DNA from: Bursaphelenchus xylophilus
Taxonomy: Eukaryota > Nematoda > Chromadorea > Rhabditida > Aphelenchoididae
Assembly (NCBI GenBank): GCA_904066235.2
Contig: CAJFCV020000004.1
Location: 3,534,001-3,598,000, forward strand
Direction: 5' to 3'
DNA: 64,000 nucleotides
The position numbers and the translations under genes were made by a program. The stretch's first letter is position 1, and each line of letters begins with the position of its first letter. Below the pieces are notes generated by a model that had not been told where the DNA came from, did no database searches, and saw only the letters and a list, made by a program, of their open reading frames with translations. This document shows, piece by piece, positions 20,367 to 31,262 of the stretch.

Positions 20367-22837
20367 TTAACTTATGCCCTGCAAGAAACAAGACATTCTC
20401 CTGGAGATTCTTCTGATGAAGGGGATTTCATTGATATGCTTGACCTTCGTGACTGATGATGAGCTTTTTTCTGCGCCTTTTGGCGATGTTCTCTTGAAGA
20501 GTTCCACGATTTCCCTCCTTAATGCTCTTGAAGGCAACAGCAAAGAAGCTACTGCAACCATAATTGTAAAATCGTAAACAAGCGGCATTAAAAGTCCGAG
20601 CATGTACGATGACGCAGTGGTGTCTCCGAGATTCATCGTTGCCGTGTATAAATTCTAAATTAAGATTTGAAATGTTCGTTGTATCTCTCTTGACTTGCCA
20701 CAGCAATCCCGCAGCCAAGATGGTCGATGAACAGGACCGTGGAGAAGATTGTGAAGCGGATCTCTCGCTGCCATTGTCGGTTCTCTTTGAGCGGCTTTTT
20801 TCGGGTGAAGAGCAAAGTTAGAGCCAGAGCGTTGAGGGCACCGGCAACTACAGGAAGAAGGACGTAGAGGATTCTGACTACTTTACGGATTGTTAGCTGA
20901 AAGAAAACGGCCAAGGTATGAAAGATGCAGAAGGGACGGATTATGCTTACAAAAGAAGGCCTTCAAGTGCGACGCTTAGATTTTTATTCAACTTTGCACA
21001 CACCTGAGTCATAGGCCAAGTATCAATTGCTGAAAGTTTCAGCTCGCGCTTTTCAGGGACAGCCGAGATATTCAACGTGTGCAGAGAGAGTACGCAGAAC
21101 GCCGAGAGCGGTCAGAAAGAAAAACACTTTTTGAAGATATATTTGCCAGTTTTGAGCGGAAAAAAATATTTTCAGTGGAACCATTACCCTCTACTGTACA
21201 TTGAAAACGGTATGAAAGTTTTTAAGCCAAAATCCCTGGATTTGTGCTTTCACAAAAATCTGAGCGTCGCACGTCAAACTGAGGAGTCTGGTAACCGAAA
21301 TAGACTCTCCGCTATCGGTTTTTTGCACTTCGTCTTGATTTCACAGAGAAGTCAGAGAAAAGACGCGCAAAAACGTACTCTCTCGTCCTAAAAATTCCCC
21401 ATTTCTTCTCCGACTAAAGGTTTTTTCGCGTCTCTGTCGGCGAATTGCTAATCCGTTCACCGGACCGGTTTATCTTATCTCAGTTTGACGTGCGTCGCAC
21501 TTGGAGCACTTCCCCTGTCTGAAGAAACTGCGCTCACCCCAAAATAGGTGAAGGTATGGTCATAGTTCACGAAGCATGCGACAATCTCGCCGTCTTTGGT
21601 CCCACACACCATCACTGCCTTGTTGAACAAAACAAAGCCGTACAAAACACACGGACAAGCATAACACATTGCAACAAGTGGAAACAAAAATTTCTTCCAC
21701 AATCGCTCATGATTTAAGGGCAAGAGAATGGATGTGACTCGGTTAAAGGCCATCAGAATTGATCCAAACAGAGCTACGAGTTCAAGCGATACGCGCAAGA
21801 AAAGAAAGAACACCGGATACCAGGTAACACCGTTTTCAATCTTTGAAAACACATGGTTGTACCAGAACGGGCTGACGGGTCCGCGGAGGAAGAACTGACC
21901 GTCAGCGTACTGAATGAGGTCCTAAAAATAAAGAAATACGCGAATGATCCAGCCCTTAGTCATGCTTAGACTTGGCTCTCGGGCCGGCCCGGGCCGGCCC
22001 GAAAATTGAGTAAAAGTAAAAAACCTTAATTCGCTATTAGATGTGACATATTTTTCTTTACTATAACAACTAACAGTATATTTTTAAAGCAAAAAATTAC
22101 TTGCCAACGCATTGCCTTTTTAAAATTAATCAAAAAATTCCCGAGATCCGTTTTAAGACTGTTAAAAATTGCCCCAAGATCAATTTTACAGATTCAGCAA
22201 AGGTGGAACCACGTTTAACAAGGTTTTCAACTTCAAGATGATAGTGTTGCTTCACACGACTTCTTAATTGTGTTTTTAAGGATGTCGGTTACATTTATTT
22301 TGAGTTTTTGTTCAAAAAATTACTAAAAGCACTAATATCCATTAGTACTTAATAGAGTTTACTAGTAAAACTACTTATTAGTAGCCATTTTTGAGTACTT
22401 CCGTGCTTTATTTTTATAAAATTATGCTTACTGTATGAAAAATATAGACCCCATTCTTGGCTTTGCGTTTTAATTTTATTGGCAACCCAACTTTTCGCTT
22501 TGAAACTCAGAATTTTAATTTTGCCGGGCCGGCCCGGCCCGCGGGCCGGAACAGGTCGGCCCGGCCCGTTTCAATTTTGCTTTGGCCCGGCCCGGCCCGA
22601 ACACCGGCCCGGGCCGGCCCAGCCCGGCAGCCAAGTCTAGTCATGCTCAAATTAAATAAATCTTGTCAGCAATAGCGCCAACTGACTTACATTTATCCCA
22701 AAAATTATAATCAGTTTGTAAAATTGTGAATGGAAAACTTTCCGTTTCTTAATCAAAACGAATATTATTAGAGAATATATAGTGACTAGCGGTAATTCGT
22801 AACCATAAAACACAATAAAGGCCCAGAACGGGAACAT
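20367..22837 (-). CDS. Serpentine 7TM chemoreceptor 3 (recent duplicate of 2)
   Basis: Exons 22691-22837, 21538-21921, 20699-20896, 20367-20654, giving 338 residues; exon lengths equal those of gene 2 except for one extra codon in the last. Segments: FYKLIIIFGIN, WYPVFFLFLRVSLELVALFG, NRVTSILLP, CFVNYDHTFTYFG. Intron 3 is 44 bp with a GC donor, as in gene 2. Intron 1 differs from gene 2 by a 673-bp hAT-like insertion, and intron 2 by a family C element with family B nested in it. The reading frame is intact, so the insertions have not obviously inactivated it. Confidence 0.78.
20958..21517. mobile_element. Family C element, copy 3 (chemoreceptor 3, intron 2)
   Basis: Carries the CAAGTGCGACGCTTAG left block and the GTCGCACTTGGAGCACTTCCCCTG right end. 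It is split at 21271-21491 by a family B element. The left outer end is worn. Confidence 0.7.
21271..21491. mobile_element. Family B element, copy 2, nested in family C
   Basis: Perfect inverted ends ACGTCAAACTGAG/CTCAGTTTGACGT, flanked by the 7-bp direct repeat GCGTCGC (21264-21270, 21492-21498); with slightly different end assignment the repeat reads 9 bp. The target is the conserved terminal block of family C, so family B is younger here. Confidence 0.75.
21967..22639. mobile_element. hAT-like non-autonomous element 2, 8-bp TSD GTCATGCT
   Basis: A 673-bp element with perfect TAGACTTGGCT/AGCCAAGTCTA ends and a perfect 8-bp duplication GTCATGCT (21959-21966, 22640-22647). GGGCCGGCCC-type tips are shared with element 1, with one changed base in the inverted repeat. 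The duplicate gene 2 carries the uninterrupted site near 19527-19560 with a single copy of the target, so this is a paralogous empty site. Confidence 0.9.
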
Positions 22838-23642
22838 TTACTCAATTTGCAGACGACTTACGGGGTGTCCAACCGAAACAGGTGTTTCTATTTTGAAAGA
22901 AATTACGGCATATTCGACATTCTACGAAATAAACGAACTTTAAGGTGACCATGTGCTCACGAATAGGACGATGTAAGTTAGAAAGGCATTTTAAAGGTTA
23001 CGCTGTATTTCGCAACGTTTAATGGCTGAAATTTTTTATCGCAAAAGGCCTGCAAATGAAATAATTCAGCCTTTGTCAAAGTTATATGTATTATTTATAT
23101 GTAATTTTATGCACTTAAACTTACCAAAGGCGAAAAATTGAAAAGCCTTTTTTCGCAATGCAATCTAAAAACTTACGTCAGCTGTAAAAATAATGATTAA
23201 TTGATAGAATATATAGAACTGCAAGCTTTTCTATTGTTAATCAAAACGCCCGGCGTTGCAAAATATTATGAATGACCAATAATCGCTTTGCTTAGTATGT
23301 CTCTGGAGCCGCTCAAAAAAAATTAGGAGCAAAAACTTTTGAAATTTTACCGCAGGAATTGGCGCGCTCACCCGACACACTCCTGCAACCGTGTGTTTGA
23401 AACTTTTGCAGGTAGAGTAAAAATTCTACGGTAAATACGTTCCCTTAACATAGTACTTTCATGCCATATACACCTTCTTTTTACAAACTGTTTAATAGCA
23501 GGGAAAATTGAGGAAAAAATTAATGTCCACTTTTTTTGGCTCACCATGTATATAAAAAACATAAATTTTAAATGTCTGGAAAGCCTGGTCAGAATAAATT
23601 TTCTTTTGGTGTTTTAATTATTATAAAAATTATTAAAATAAA
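22838..23642. other. Intergenic between chemoreceptors 3 and 4
   Basis: The first 450 bp or so is a diverged copy of 19733-20260 (for example ATTACGGCATATTCG and TTCTACGAAATAAA recur in order). Otherwise no gene is seen. Confidence 0.5.
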
Positions 23643-25581
23643 TTAGTTTATTTGCCTACTAGATGTCACAGTAAACAGCATATCGTTCTGTGTGGTTGCT
23701 CGTTTCCAAAGAATTCCGATGACACCGGCGACCTCTCTTCTCAAACTTTTTGATGGTATTAAAAGCGAGCATACTGAAATGAACATGGTTACGTCGTATA
23801 TGATTGGAATCCCGATGCCGAGGCCGTACGCAAATCGCGTCGCTTCATCCACATCCATCTTGACCATAACCAAATTCTGGAAAGGAGTACATATTTGGGA
23901 GGTCTACATTTCTACACTTCTTACGGTTTGAATTCCATAATTAAGATGGGCCAGGAATATGGCGACGGAGCATATTGTAAAGTTGATCTCTCTACTCCAC
24001 TCTTTACTTGTTTTTAGTGATTTTTTGCGAAGATACAGTAGACAAACTGCTGTTATGTTCATGGCTCCAGTAATCAATGGAATGACGACCAAGAGTACCC
24101 TGTTGACCTTGTTGACCGACAGCTGGAAGATACATTGACGGACCCGATCCAGTGTCAAAAAAACGTACCATTTCGCATTCGGGAAGCATCAGAAATGTCG
24201 CAAAATGCTTCCCTCTCCAAGTGAAAAAACATTGTTTTGAAGGGCGCTTTTGAAATCGAAGTTTTTTCACTTGGCGAGGGAAGCATTTTGCCACATTTTT
24301 GATACTTCCCGGATGCAAAATGGTACGTTTTTGCCACTGGATCAGTTCCCCCACTGTATTGCCTATATAATATACAATATGCAATGTCTACAGCAAACTG
24401 TAGGTTAAAATTTTAACAACAAAATTACCTACCCCAAAATAAGTGAACGAGTGATCGTAATTCACGAAACAAGCAGTCACTTCGCCACTTTTCCCTTTCC
24501 CACACAGTAGCACCGCTTTGTTGAACAGAATGTACCCGTAAGCGGCGAACGGAAGTAAATAGCAGACCAAGATAACTGGATTCAAGTACGTTTTCCATAA
24601 ATAATTGTGCTGGAATGGAAGTAGAAGGGAAGTGAGCCGATTCAGAGCCATCAGGGTTGTTCCCAAGAAAGAGAGGAGTTCGGCGGAGACGCGAAGGAAA
24701 AGGAAGACAACCGGGTACCATGTTACGCCGTCCTCTATTTTCGAAAAGACAAGACTGTAAAAAAGCGAAGAAAGCGGTGCTCTAAGAATGAATTGGGCGT
24801 TGATGTAGGAGAGTAGGTCCTAAAACTGGAATAATCTTTAACAAACCCCTCTTCTTGCGGAACTGGGACGATTCGGGAAAATTATGATTAAGGAAGCTGA
24901 AAAGCATTATTTTTCTTTGATGCAAGTGTCGAAATTAGGATAATCCATGGTGCTGATTTCGAAAATAAAATTCATTTTTTTGATCCTTACTTTTTTCTTT
25001 GGTTAGTAATTATTCAGTACTACCTAATACTATATATAGTACGGGGTGATAATAATAATGGTACTAGGCACCATAACAGCATTGCTAACACATAAAGGCC
25101 ACATTTTCACCTCGTACTAGATACATATATGTAGTATGTATATACTATTTAATATTACTATGGGAAAAATTAACATGATTTACGAAATCAGCAATGTCAA
25201 CCCCCAAAATCGAGTATTTATAAAAAAAATTCAAATAATTACTACTTTACAGTACTACTCAAGGAAAAAGTAACTATTTATCAAAAAACGAACGTCATAT
25301 TCAAAATCCGCACCCTCGATGATCCTAATTTCGACATTTACATCGAAGAAAAATAATACTTTTCGGTTTCCCCAATCATCTTTTTCCACAATCGCCCAAC
25401 TCCGCTTTTTGAAGCTGCCATTAAAACAACTTACATTAATAGCAAAAATAATAATCAATCGATAGAATGCCGAATTGTAGGCTTTACGATTGTTGATCAA
25501 AACGCACAGTGTTACAATATATATCGCTACCAAGGGCACTCCGTAGCTGTAGTACAGGATGAACACCCATGCAGGCAGCAT
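23643..25581 (-). CDS. Serpentine 7TM chemoreceptor 4
   Basis: Exons 25435-25581, 24433-24819, 23925-24122, 23643-23876, giving 321 residues, introns phase 0. An in-frame ATG at 25620 would add 13 residues. Segments: FYRLIIIFAIN, WYPVVFLFLRVSAELLSFLG, NRLTSLLLP, CFVNYDHSFTYFG. The second exon has one extra codon and the C-terminal tail is shorter than in the other three. Here the exon 3 donor is an ordinary GT (GTAAGA). Introns contain a family E element (intron 1) and a family A MITE (intron 2). Confidence 0.75.
24134..24355. mobile_element. Family A MITE, copy 7 (chemoreceptor 4, intron 2)
   Basis: Starts about 12 nt upstream of the intron's splice acceptor in genome order and carries the full palindrome ending CCCCCACTGTA. 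Slightly shortened centre. Confidence 0.85.
24858..25420. mobile_element. Family E palindromic element, copy 1 (chemoreceptor 4, intron 1)
   Basis: Ends resemble GGGACGATTCGGGAAA and the inverted CCCCAATC...CGCCCAAC. Inside are GCATTATTTTTCTTTGATGC and a stretch of TAGTACTA-type sub-palindromes. Matching copies are at about 48441-48975 and 49500-49975. No coding capacity. Confidence 0.7.
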
Positions 25582-25981
25582 TAACAATCCATAAGCATTT
25601 GGGCGCAGTGAAAGAAACACAGGTGATTTTTGAATGACCTATTCGACGTTACTGTATTTTGTACTTGTACGCATGTGCTCAATGTTGGTGACATTTTAAA
25701 ACTTTTGTGGGCCTCAGAATAAACTGTGTTTTTGGTGTTTAAAATGGGTTCAAGTGCTCTTGAGATTGTAACTTTTAGTGGGTGTTGCGGTAAGCTCTTG
25801 CGTTTCTGATCTCCAACAGAATGCCTTGAATTTATTGTCCAATATTATATGTACAGACAAGGTTATTATTATTAATACATATTAATATTATTATTATTAA
25901 TCTCCATTTGATGATCATTTATTGTTCGACGTCATCGATTGTGTGGATGGTGGTTGGACCCGAAGAATGGACAGGAATAGT

Positions 25982-28919
25982 TTATGCTGCAACTTTCTGA
26001 CAATGACCGCAAGTTTGTGGACAATAAGCCTTCATGACGAAGAAGAACGACACCTTCCGACAGTAGTCCTTGAATCCAGGACAATCCAGGAAATGGTCGT
26101 GACAATCGGGGGCTAAAATACGAAAGTTTATAAAGCGAAATGGCGAGGATTTTGTTTGTAACAGTATTAGTAAAGCAAGTGGTAAGGAATACATGTTATT
26201 TGCTGTGAGGATGAGGGTAGAGAAAGCACTTGTTTTTCTCGTTTCATGTATTTCTTACCACCTTCGGTTGTCCCCTTCTTACTCCCTTTAAGTTTACTGG
26301 CAAACGCGGTCGTCGTCAATGCCGTTGGACTCTTTGTGGCCGCTGAATCCTTGGCCACAGAGGTTCCAATTCGTCCGACCATTGGCAGTGGAGGCGGCAG
26401 CGTAACCTTTGCTTTACTTCGCGATCGTGAAAATACCGATTTTTTCGCACTACTCGTTTTCGGCGCGCATTGATAGAGTTTGTTCAGCTTGACGATATCC
26501 AGTTCGCTGAGGTCTTTTGCGGCACCAATGACGGAGGTGAAGCCGTCTTCAACGGTCTCGATGGTGTTCTTGCCATTCCTGGAGAACGCCGCCGAATCAT
26601 AATGCATAATGGAGCGGTAGTCATAGCGGACTCCTTGTGTGTCCTGCAAAAGATATTTTGGCGTTAAATGTCCGAGAGGAAATGTTCAAATTTTGCTGCA
26701 GCTTGGCAAAATTTACACACAGTGAGGGACCTGATCCATGGCAAAAAACGTGACACTTTGAATCTAGGAAGTAACAAAAATGTGGCAAAATGCTTCCCTC
26801 TCCAAGCGAAAAAGCTTTGTTTTGAAGAGCGCGCCCTTTTTCCTCACAAATAGAGCGGGCGCGCTTTTGAAATCTGTGTTTTTTCACTTGGAAAGGGAGA
26901 CATTTTGCCACATTTTTGATGCTTCCTGGATCCAAAATGGTACGTTTTTTGCCACTGGATCAGGTCCCCCCTGTACGACATTTCTAAGGCCTGGGCATTT
27001 TTTTGAGGGCTGCGATTTGTCGAAACTCTTCGTATCTTACCTGCAACGCCGGTGAAATAATATCGAACTGGCTCTCCATTCCATTCAAGATATTCTCCCA
27101 TCGTATCTTCACAAAATCATCGCGATCCGCCCTACTATGCTCATGCCACGCCCCAAGCGAATGCATCAATTCGTGGAGGACGATCTCGTGATACAGACAG
27201 CCTCGGCCCAACGAGATCTCTTGCTTTCCACCGGTCTTTCCAACTTGCGAGTAACACCTTAAAATGATGACAATCAGATGTGGCCGGTTTGAGGTCAAAA
27301 GGCAAAAACTCAAATTACCCAAGTCCTTTCACAATGTGCAAGTAGTCCTTTTCGCCATTGTGGGGCCGAAATCTGATGCAGGTTCGCTTCCGGTATGTTC
27401 GAAACGCCTTCTCCAACAGCTTGACCTCACTTTGAGCTGAAAAACACTGTTGTAATGGGGACTTTTGACGGTCGTACAGCAAAGAATAGTTCGAGAACTT
27501 ACTTACTGAATGCTTCGTCCAGAACGTAGGGGACAATTCCGTTGGTCCAGATCAATTGCTTGTTTCGAAGTGCGTTCATTTGGACAGGAGCTGTATTCTA
27601 AACAGAGTAGTTTTAAAATAAGATCTAGACAGATCCAGCTTGGTATCAGTCTGTCGGGTAAATAATAAGCACTATTGTGTCGCATCAAAAATCGCATCGT
27701 TGTCGAGAAAATACAGGGTCTTTCAAGAAATGTGAAGGAAAGTCGGAGGCTATAACTTCCGATGGAGGCGGCGCAGAGACTTCGTTTTTTTTGGAAAATG
27801 TATTTTTAAGCGACATTGTTTTTTGTCTGTGAAATAACAAGATTTTAAAGTGCAAACTGAGGTCGCTATGACATTTTGAAGTAGGGCCCTCCAACTTTAA
27901 TTCAAGTTTCCTGAAAGACCGTGTAAATCGCGCCGCGGAAAAATCAAATTGCTTTTCACCTCAGCGACACGCAACGACATTGCGCTTATTATTTTGCCGA
28001 CAAGCGTTTCCTCAAGATACTTACCAGCTTCTTAAGGAGGTGTGGATCCACCCCATCGATATCTCCTTGGAATTTACCTGAAAAAGGGTAAGTATTGTCG
28101 GCAGAGCAGCATTGAAACCCTGGGGCCTTTTTCGCCAACGGAAAATAAATAAAATAAACGATCGAGAAATGAGCTTGCTGTAAAACGTCTTTTTATACAG
28201 TGAAGGCCCGATCCAGTGGTAATACCATTTTGCATCCGGGAAGCATCAAAAATGTGGCTAATGCTTCCCTCTCCAAGTGAAAAAACACCGATTTGAAGCT
28301 CGCGGCTCTTCCCTCACTAAAAGAGCGGGCGCGCTTTTGAAATCGGAGTTTTTTTCACTTGGAGAGGGAGGCATTTTGCCACAATTTTTGTTACTTCCCG
28401 GATGCAAAATGGTACCTTTTTGCCGCTGGATCAGGTCCCCCACTGTAGAGGTTTCAATTTTCGAAGCGACTTTTTGCAAAATCGCAAAAAAGTACAACAA
28501 AATTTTGGCACTGCAACAAAGCCACACTTCTATCTGCTCTAGGAAAACGTTTCATTTTTTTCACCTGTTTCTAATATTTTTATCGCTAAACAGCGGCCTT
28601 CTTAACATTGAAAGGAAGAGGGAATGACACAAAATGACTGACCCGACCGAATCCACATTGGCTCCTTGACTTCGTCCTGTAAAATCTCCGTGGCCAAGGG
28701 ATCGTCTAAGTCCAAGTCATCCAAATCCTCATCATCCGCCAGTTTTCTGTCCTCTGTATCGACAAATCTGCTCTCCTCAAGCAACGCTCGATGACTCAGC
28801 GCCGCAGGGAGCTCATGAAACACGGAGCTCAATTGTGAGTTGGTAAAGTCGATTAGGAAAAGGAGTGTGGACAGCAGTAGCGACCGATTACCACATTTCC
28901 TTCTTGTCCCCAGTTTCAT
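25982..28919 (-). CDS. Astacin zinc metalloprotease with C-terminal ShK domain
   Basis: A secreted M12A protease, likely acting on cuticle, matrix or gut substrates. Exons: 28643-28919, 28025-28077, 27507-27597, 27319-27436, 27041-27257, 26259-26643, 25982-26112, giving 423 residues. A signal peptide (about 1-30) starts at 28919; an acidic propeptide follows with FQGD at 95-98, the Asp-switch motif that blocks the zinc. The catalytic domain starts near TNGIVPYVLDEAF, has the zinc site HELMHSLGAWHEHSRADRD at 208-226 and the Met-turn SIMHY at 263-267. A Ser/Thr/Lys-rich linker leads to a six-Cys ShK domain from Cys384 to near the end (CHDHFLDC... CPQTCGHC). The layout matches nematode NAS proteins with a single ShK. 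All catalytic residues are present. Confidence 0.93.
26720..26974. mobile_element. Family A MITE, copy 8 (astacin intron 5)
   Basis: Full palindromic copy starting CAGTGAGGGACCTGATCC and ending CCCCCTGTA, between the Met-turn exon and the zinc-site exon. Confidence 0.85.
27714..27923. mobile_element. Family F element, copy 1 (astacin intron 2)
   Basis: Begins CAGGGTCTTTCAAGAAATGT after TA and ends CCTGAAAGACCGTG before TA. Body contains GGAGGCTATAACTTCC. A second copy lies at 29413-29678. Confidence 0.75.
28198..28445. mobile_element. Family A MITE, copy 9 (astacin intron 1)
   Basis: Full palindromic copy flanked by TA, starting CAGTGAAGGCCCGATCC and ending CCCCCACTG. Confidence 0.85.
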
Positions 28920-30518
28920 AATAGAAAAAGAAAACCCTCGGGGATTGGGGTGGTTATCTTGGGATTCGAAGTTAGGACGTCCGAGATTGAGGGCTGAGCC
29001 AGGCGGACGCCAGCTTGATACGGATTTTCTCAACCCTGGAAGTGGGTAATTTGAGGGTCAAAGTCGATGTGATTGAGAAAAGCGATGCCAAATTGAGAAA
29101 AAGCGAGGCCCGAAACCGGTCCCTAACGAACAGTCTAGATTTCTCAAGAGTTAAATTTTGATCACGTAGTCATCAAGAAGTGATGGCAATACGTTCTCAA
29201 GGGCCACAGAAGCAGAAGTAAAACAAAAAAATTTGTATATTTTTCAAAATGATAACCGATTACACTCCGTTTTGAACGTATGCCCAAACGTTTGGCCACC
29301 CCTACGAAACTGATTATTATAATATGTAGATTTGACAGAGCATATCAAAGAGCCTATTATCGCATAAAATCAGCCTTTAAAAACATCCTTGTTCGGTTTG
29401 ACAAACATTTTACAGGGTCCTTCAAGAAACGTGAAGGAAAATCCCAAATTTCTCCATAATTTTCAACCGAAAAAGCACTGATTTTCGGGGTAAAAGTAGC
29501 CTACTTCAAAAGGACGCAGCTGCGCGCAGCGCCCTCAGTTTGCACTTTAAAGTCTTGTTATTTCATAGGCAAAAATTAATGTAACTTAAAAATACAAATT
29601 CCAAAAACGAACTCTCTGCGCCGCCTCCGCCGGAAGTTATAGCCTCCGACTTTCCTTCACGTTTTGTGAAAGACCCTGTAATATTTCTAGCCATTCTTTA
29701 TCTCCCTAATCGTAAGCAGCGAAAGGCCAAACCATGTGGAGAGAAATGAGAGACAAGAATTGTTCAAGAATAAGTGGACAGACTAAAAATACCCTGGAAG
29801 CTTGAGAGGAGCCCTCGAACATGATCAGGCGCTGTTAAACTATACAATCGTTTTTGTGGGTTTTTAAGCAAAAGTTGTCTTTTAGAACAAATTTTTTTTT
29901 AAATTAACAAAAATCTCGAGTTTTCAGAGATTTTGAAGTGAATTTGAGAAACTAAAATTACTGTATTTAATCTACAGTAGCCTCAGAATAATGAGACTTT
30001 ATCCATAGAGATCAACTCCATAGAACATGGCGAGCAAACCCCCTCCGGTTATCAGAAATGGACAGGAGTAATTTTTGCAAAACAGTGCGAAAAACCCTCG
30101 AGGGAATTGGGAAATTAATTCGGCCCGACGATTTGTTTTAGCGATCGAAACGCGCGAAAAAAGAGAGACCGGGAAGGGAAATCCGACTAGTCGGAGGCCG
30201 CCCAACCGGTTTCAGATGGTCTCCACGTTGAGGCCGATTGAGGAGGAAAAGACAAAAAAAACCGACGACAAAATAGGATACGGTGGTCATTTTAGGGCGG
30301 AGGATGAGCAATTTTAGCCGGAAAAAAGGCATCTAGTGTAAAAAATCAAGATGACATCATCCGTTAATATTAATTTTATTTATAAAAAAATAAATAAAAT
30401 ATTAAAAATGACTTTTTCAAATCAAAAAATCGAAAATCCCCAATTCTTTTTAATTTTTTATCTCTCCCACTCAATTCCAAGCCAATTCCCTTTCTCTTTC
30501 GGGCCCGCAGCGAATGTG
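28920..30518. mobile_element. Intergenic stretch with a family F element
   Basis: Family F copy 2 occupies 29413-29678, flanked by TA, starting CAGGGTCCTTCAAGAAACG and ending TGAAAGACCCTG. Near 30030 the + strand reads MASKPPPVIRNGQE followed by a stop or a GTAATT donor; this could be a first exon, but I found no continuation. The minus strand is also open there. No gene is called. Confidence 0.5.
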
Positions 30519-30601
30519 CCGACCATAGCTCAGTTGGTAGAGCGGAGGACTGTAGTTCAGCGGAAATCCTTAGGTCGCTGGTTCGAATCCGGCTGGTCGG
30601 A
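30519..30601 (+). tRNA. tRNA-Tyr (GUA) with a 10-nt intron
   Basis: Acceptor CCGACCA pairs perfectly with TGGTCGG, discriminator A. The anticodon stem AGGA/TCCT closes loop CTGTAGA with anticodon GTA, interrupted after position 37 by the 10-nt intron TTCAGCGGAA (30556-30565). T arm GCTGGTTCGAATCCGGC. The same intron sequence marks the two broken tRNA-Tyr copies at 37529-39011 and 39395-44829. Confidence 0.93.
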
Positions 30602-31262
30602 ATTCTCTTTTTCGACCTTTTATCGACTCAAAAATTATATTTTCGGTAATATGAGAGTAAACGTAATTATGTATACCTAGAAGAACAACTTCTCTTCAGG
30701 GGATCACTTTGAAAAAAAAAGTTTTTACCGACTTCCGATGGGTTATTTGTCCGAATCTTCCGCTGATCAAAACGGAAGTGGAAAAATAAAAAAGTCTTGG
30801 AGTGAGCATTACCTCTGTAAATACAGTCCCCGTCCATTCGCGTCGTATGCGACGGAAAAAGTGCAGGAAGTCAAGGAAAAAAGAACTTTACGGAAGTTGA
30901 GAGGCTAAATTTAAAAAATATAGTCCTAAAAAATCAAGTATTTACTTCTAAAACTACAGTAACCCACCAAAAAAAAAAACTCTTCCAAACCATACTTCTT
31001 CAAATTTTCTTTATCATTTATTTAGTACAGGAAGCCAATAATTGTTGCAAAAAGTTGAAAAAAAAACAAAAAATGGAACAAAAACAAGGTGTTTTTGGGA
31101 TGAGGAAAGCTGAGATATCCGGATGAAAAAAAAGCGGGTTTCAGACCAACAAAAACTTAGAGCAGCGGAGATTTCAATGGATAACAATGTTCGTGGCTCA
31201 TTGTAACATCAAATTAAATAAACCACGCCCAATGTTCTGAATAACAACCAGATCTGCGGACC
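30602..31262. other. Intergenic, 3' flank of cct-6
   Basis: No gene or recognised repeat. AT-rich homopolymer runs are common. It probably includes the 3' UTR of cct-6. Confidence 0.45.

Noticed and set aside
22457..22675. 72-residue frame at the right tip of hAT-like element 2
   Set aside because: Composition-driven frame over GGCCCGGCC repeats; not a gene.
30351..30680. 109-residue open frame across the tRNA-Tyr gene
   Set aside because: The structured tRNA explains the sequence completely; the frame is a shadow.
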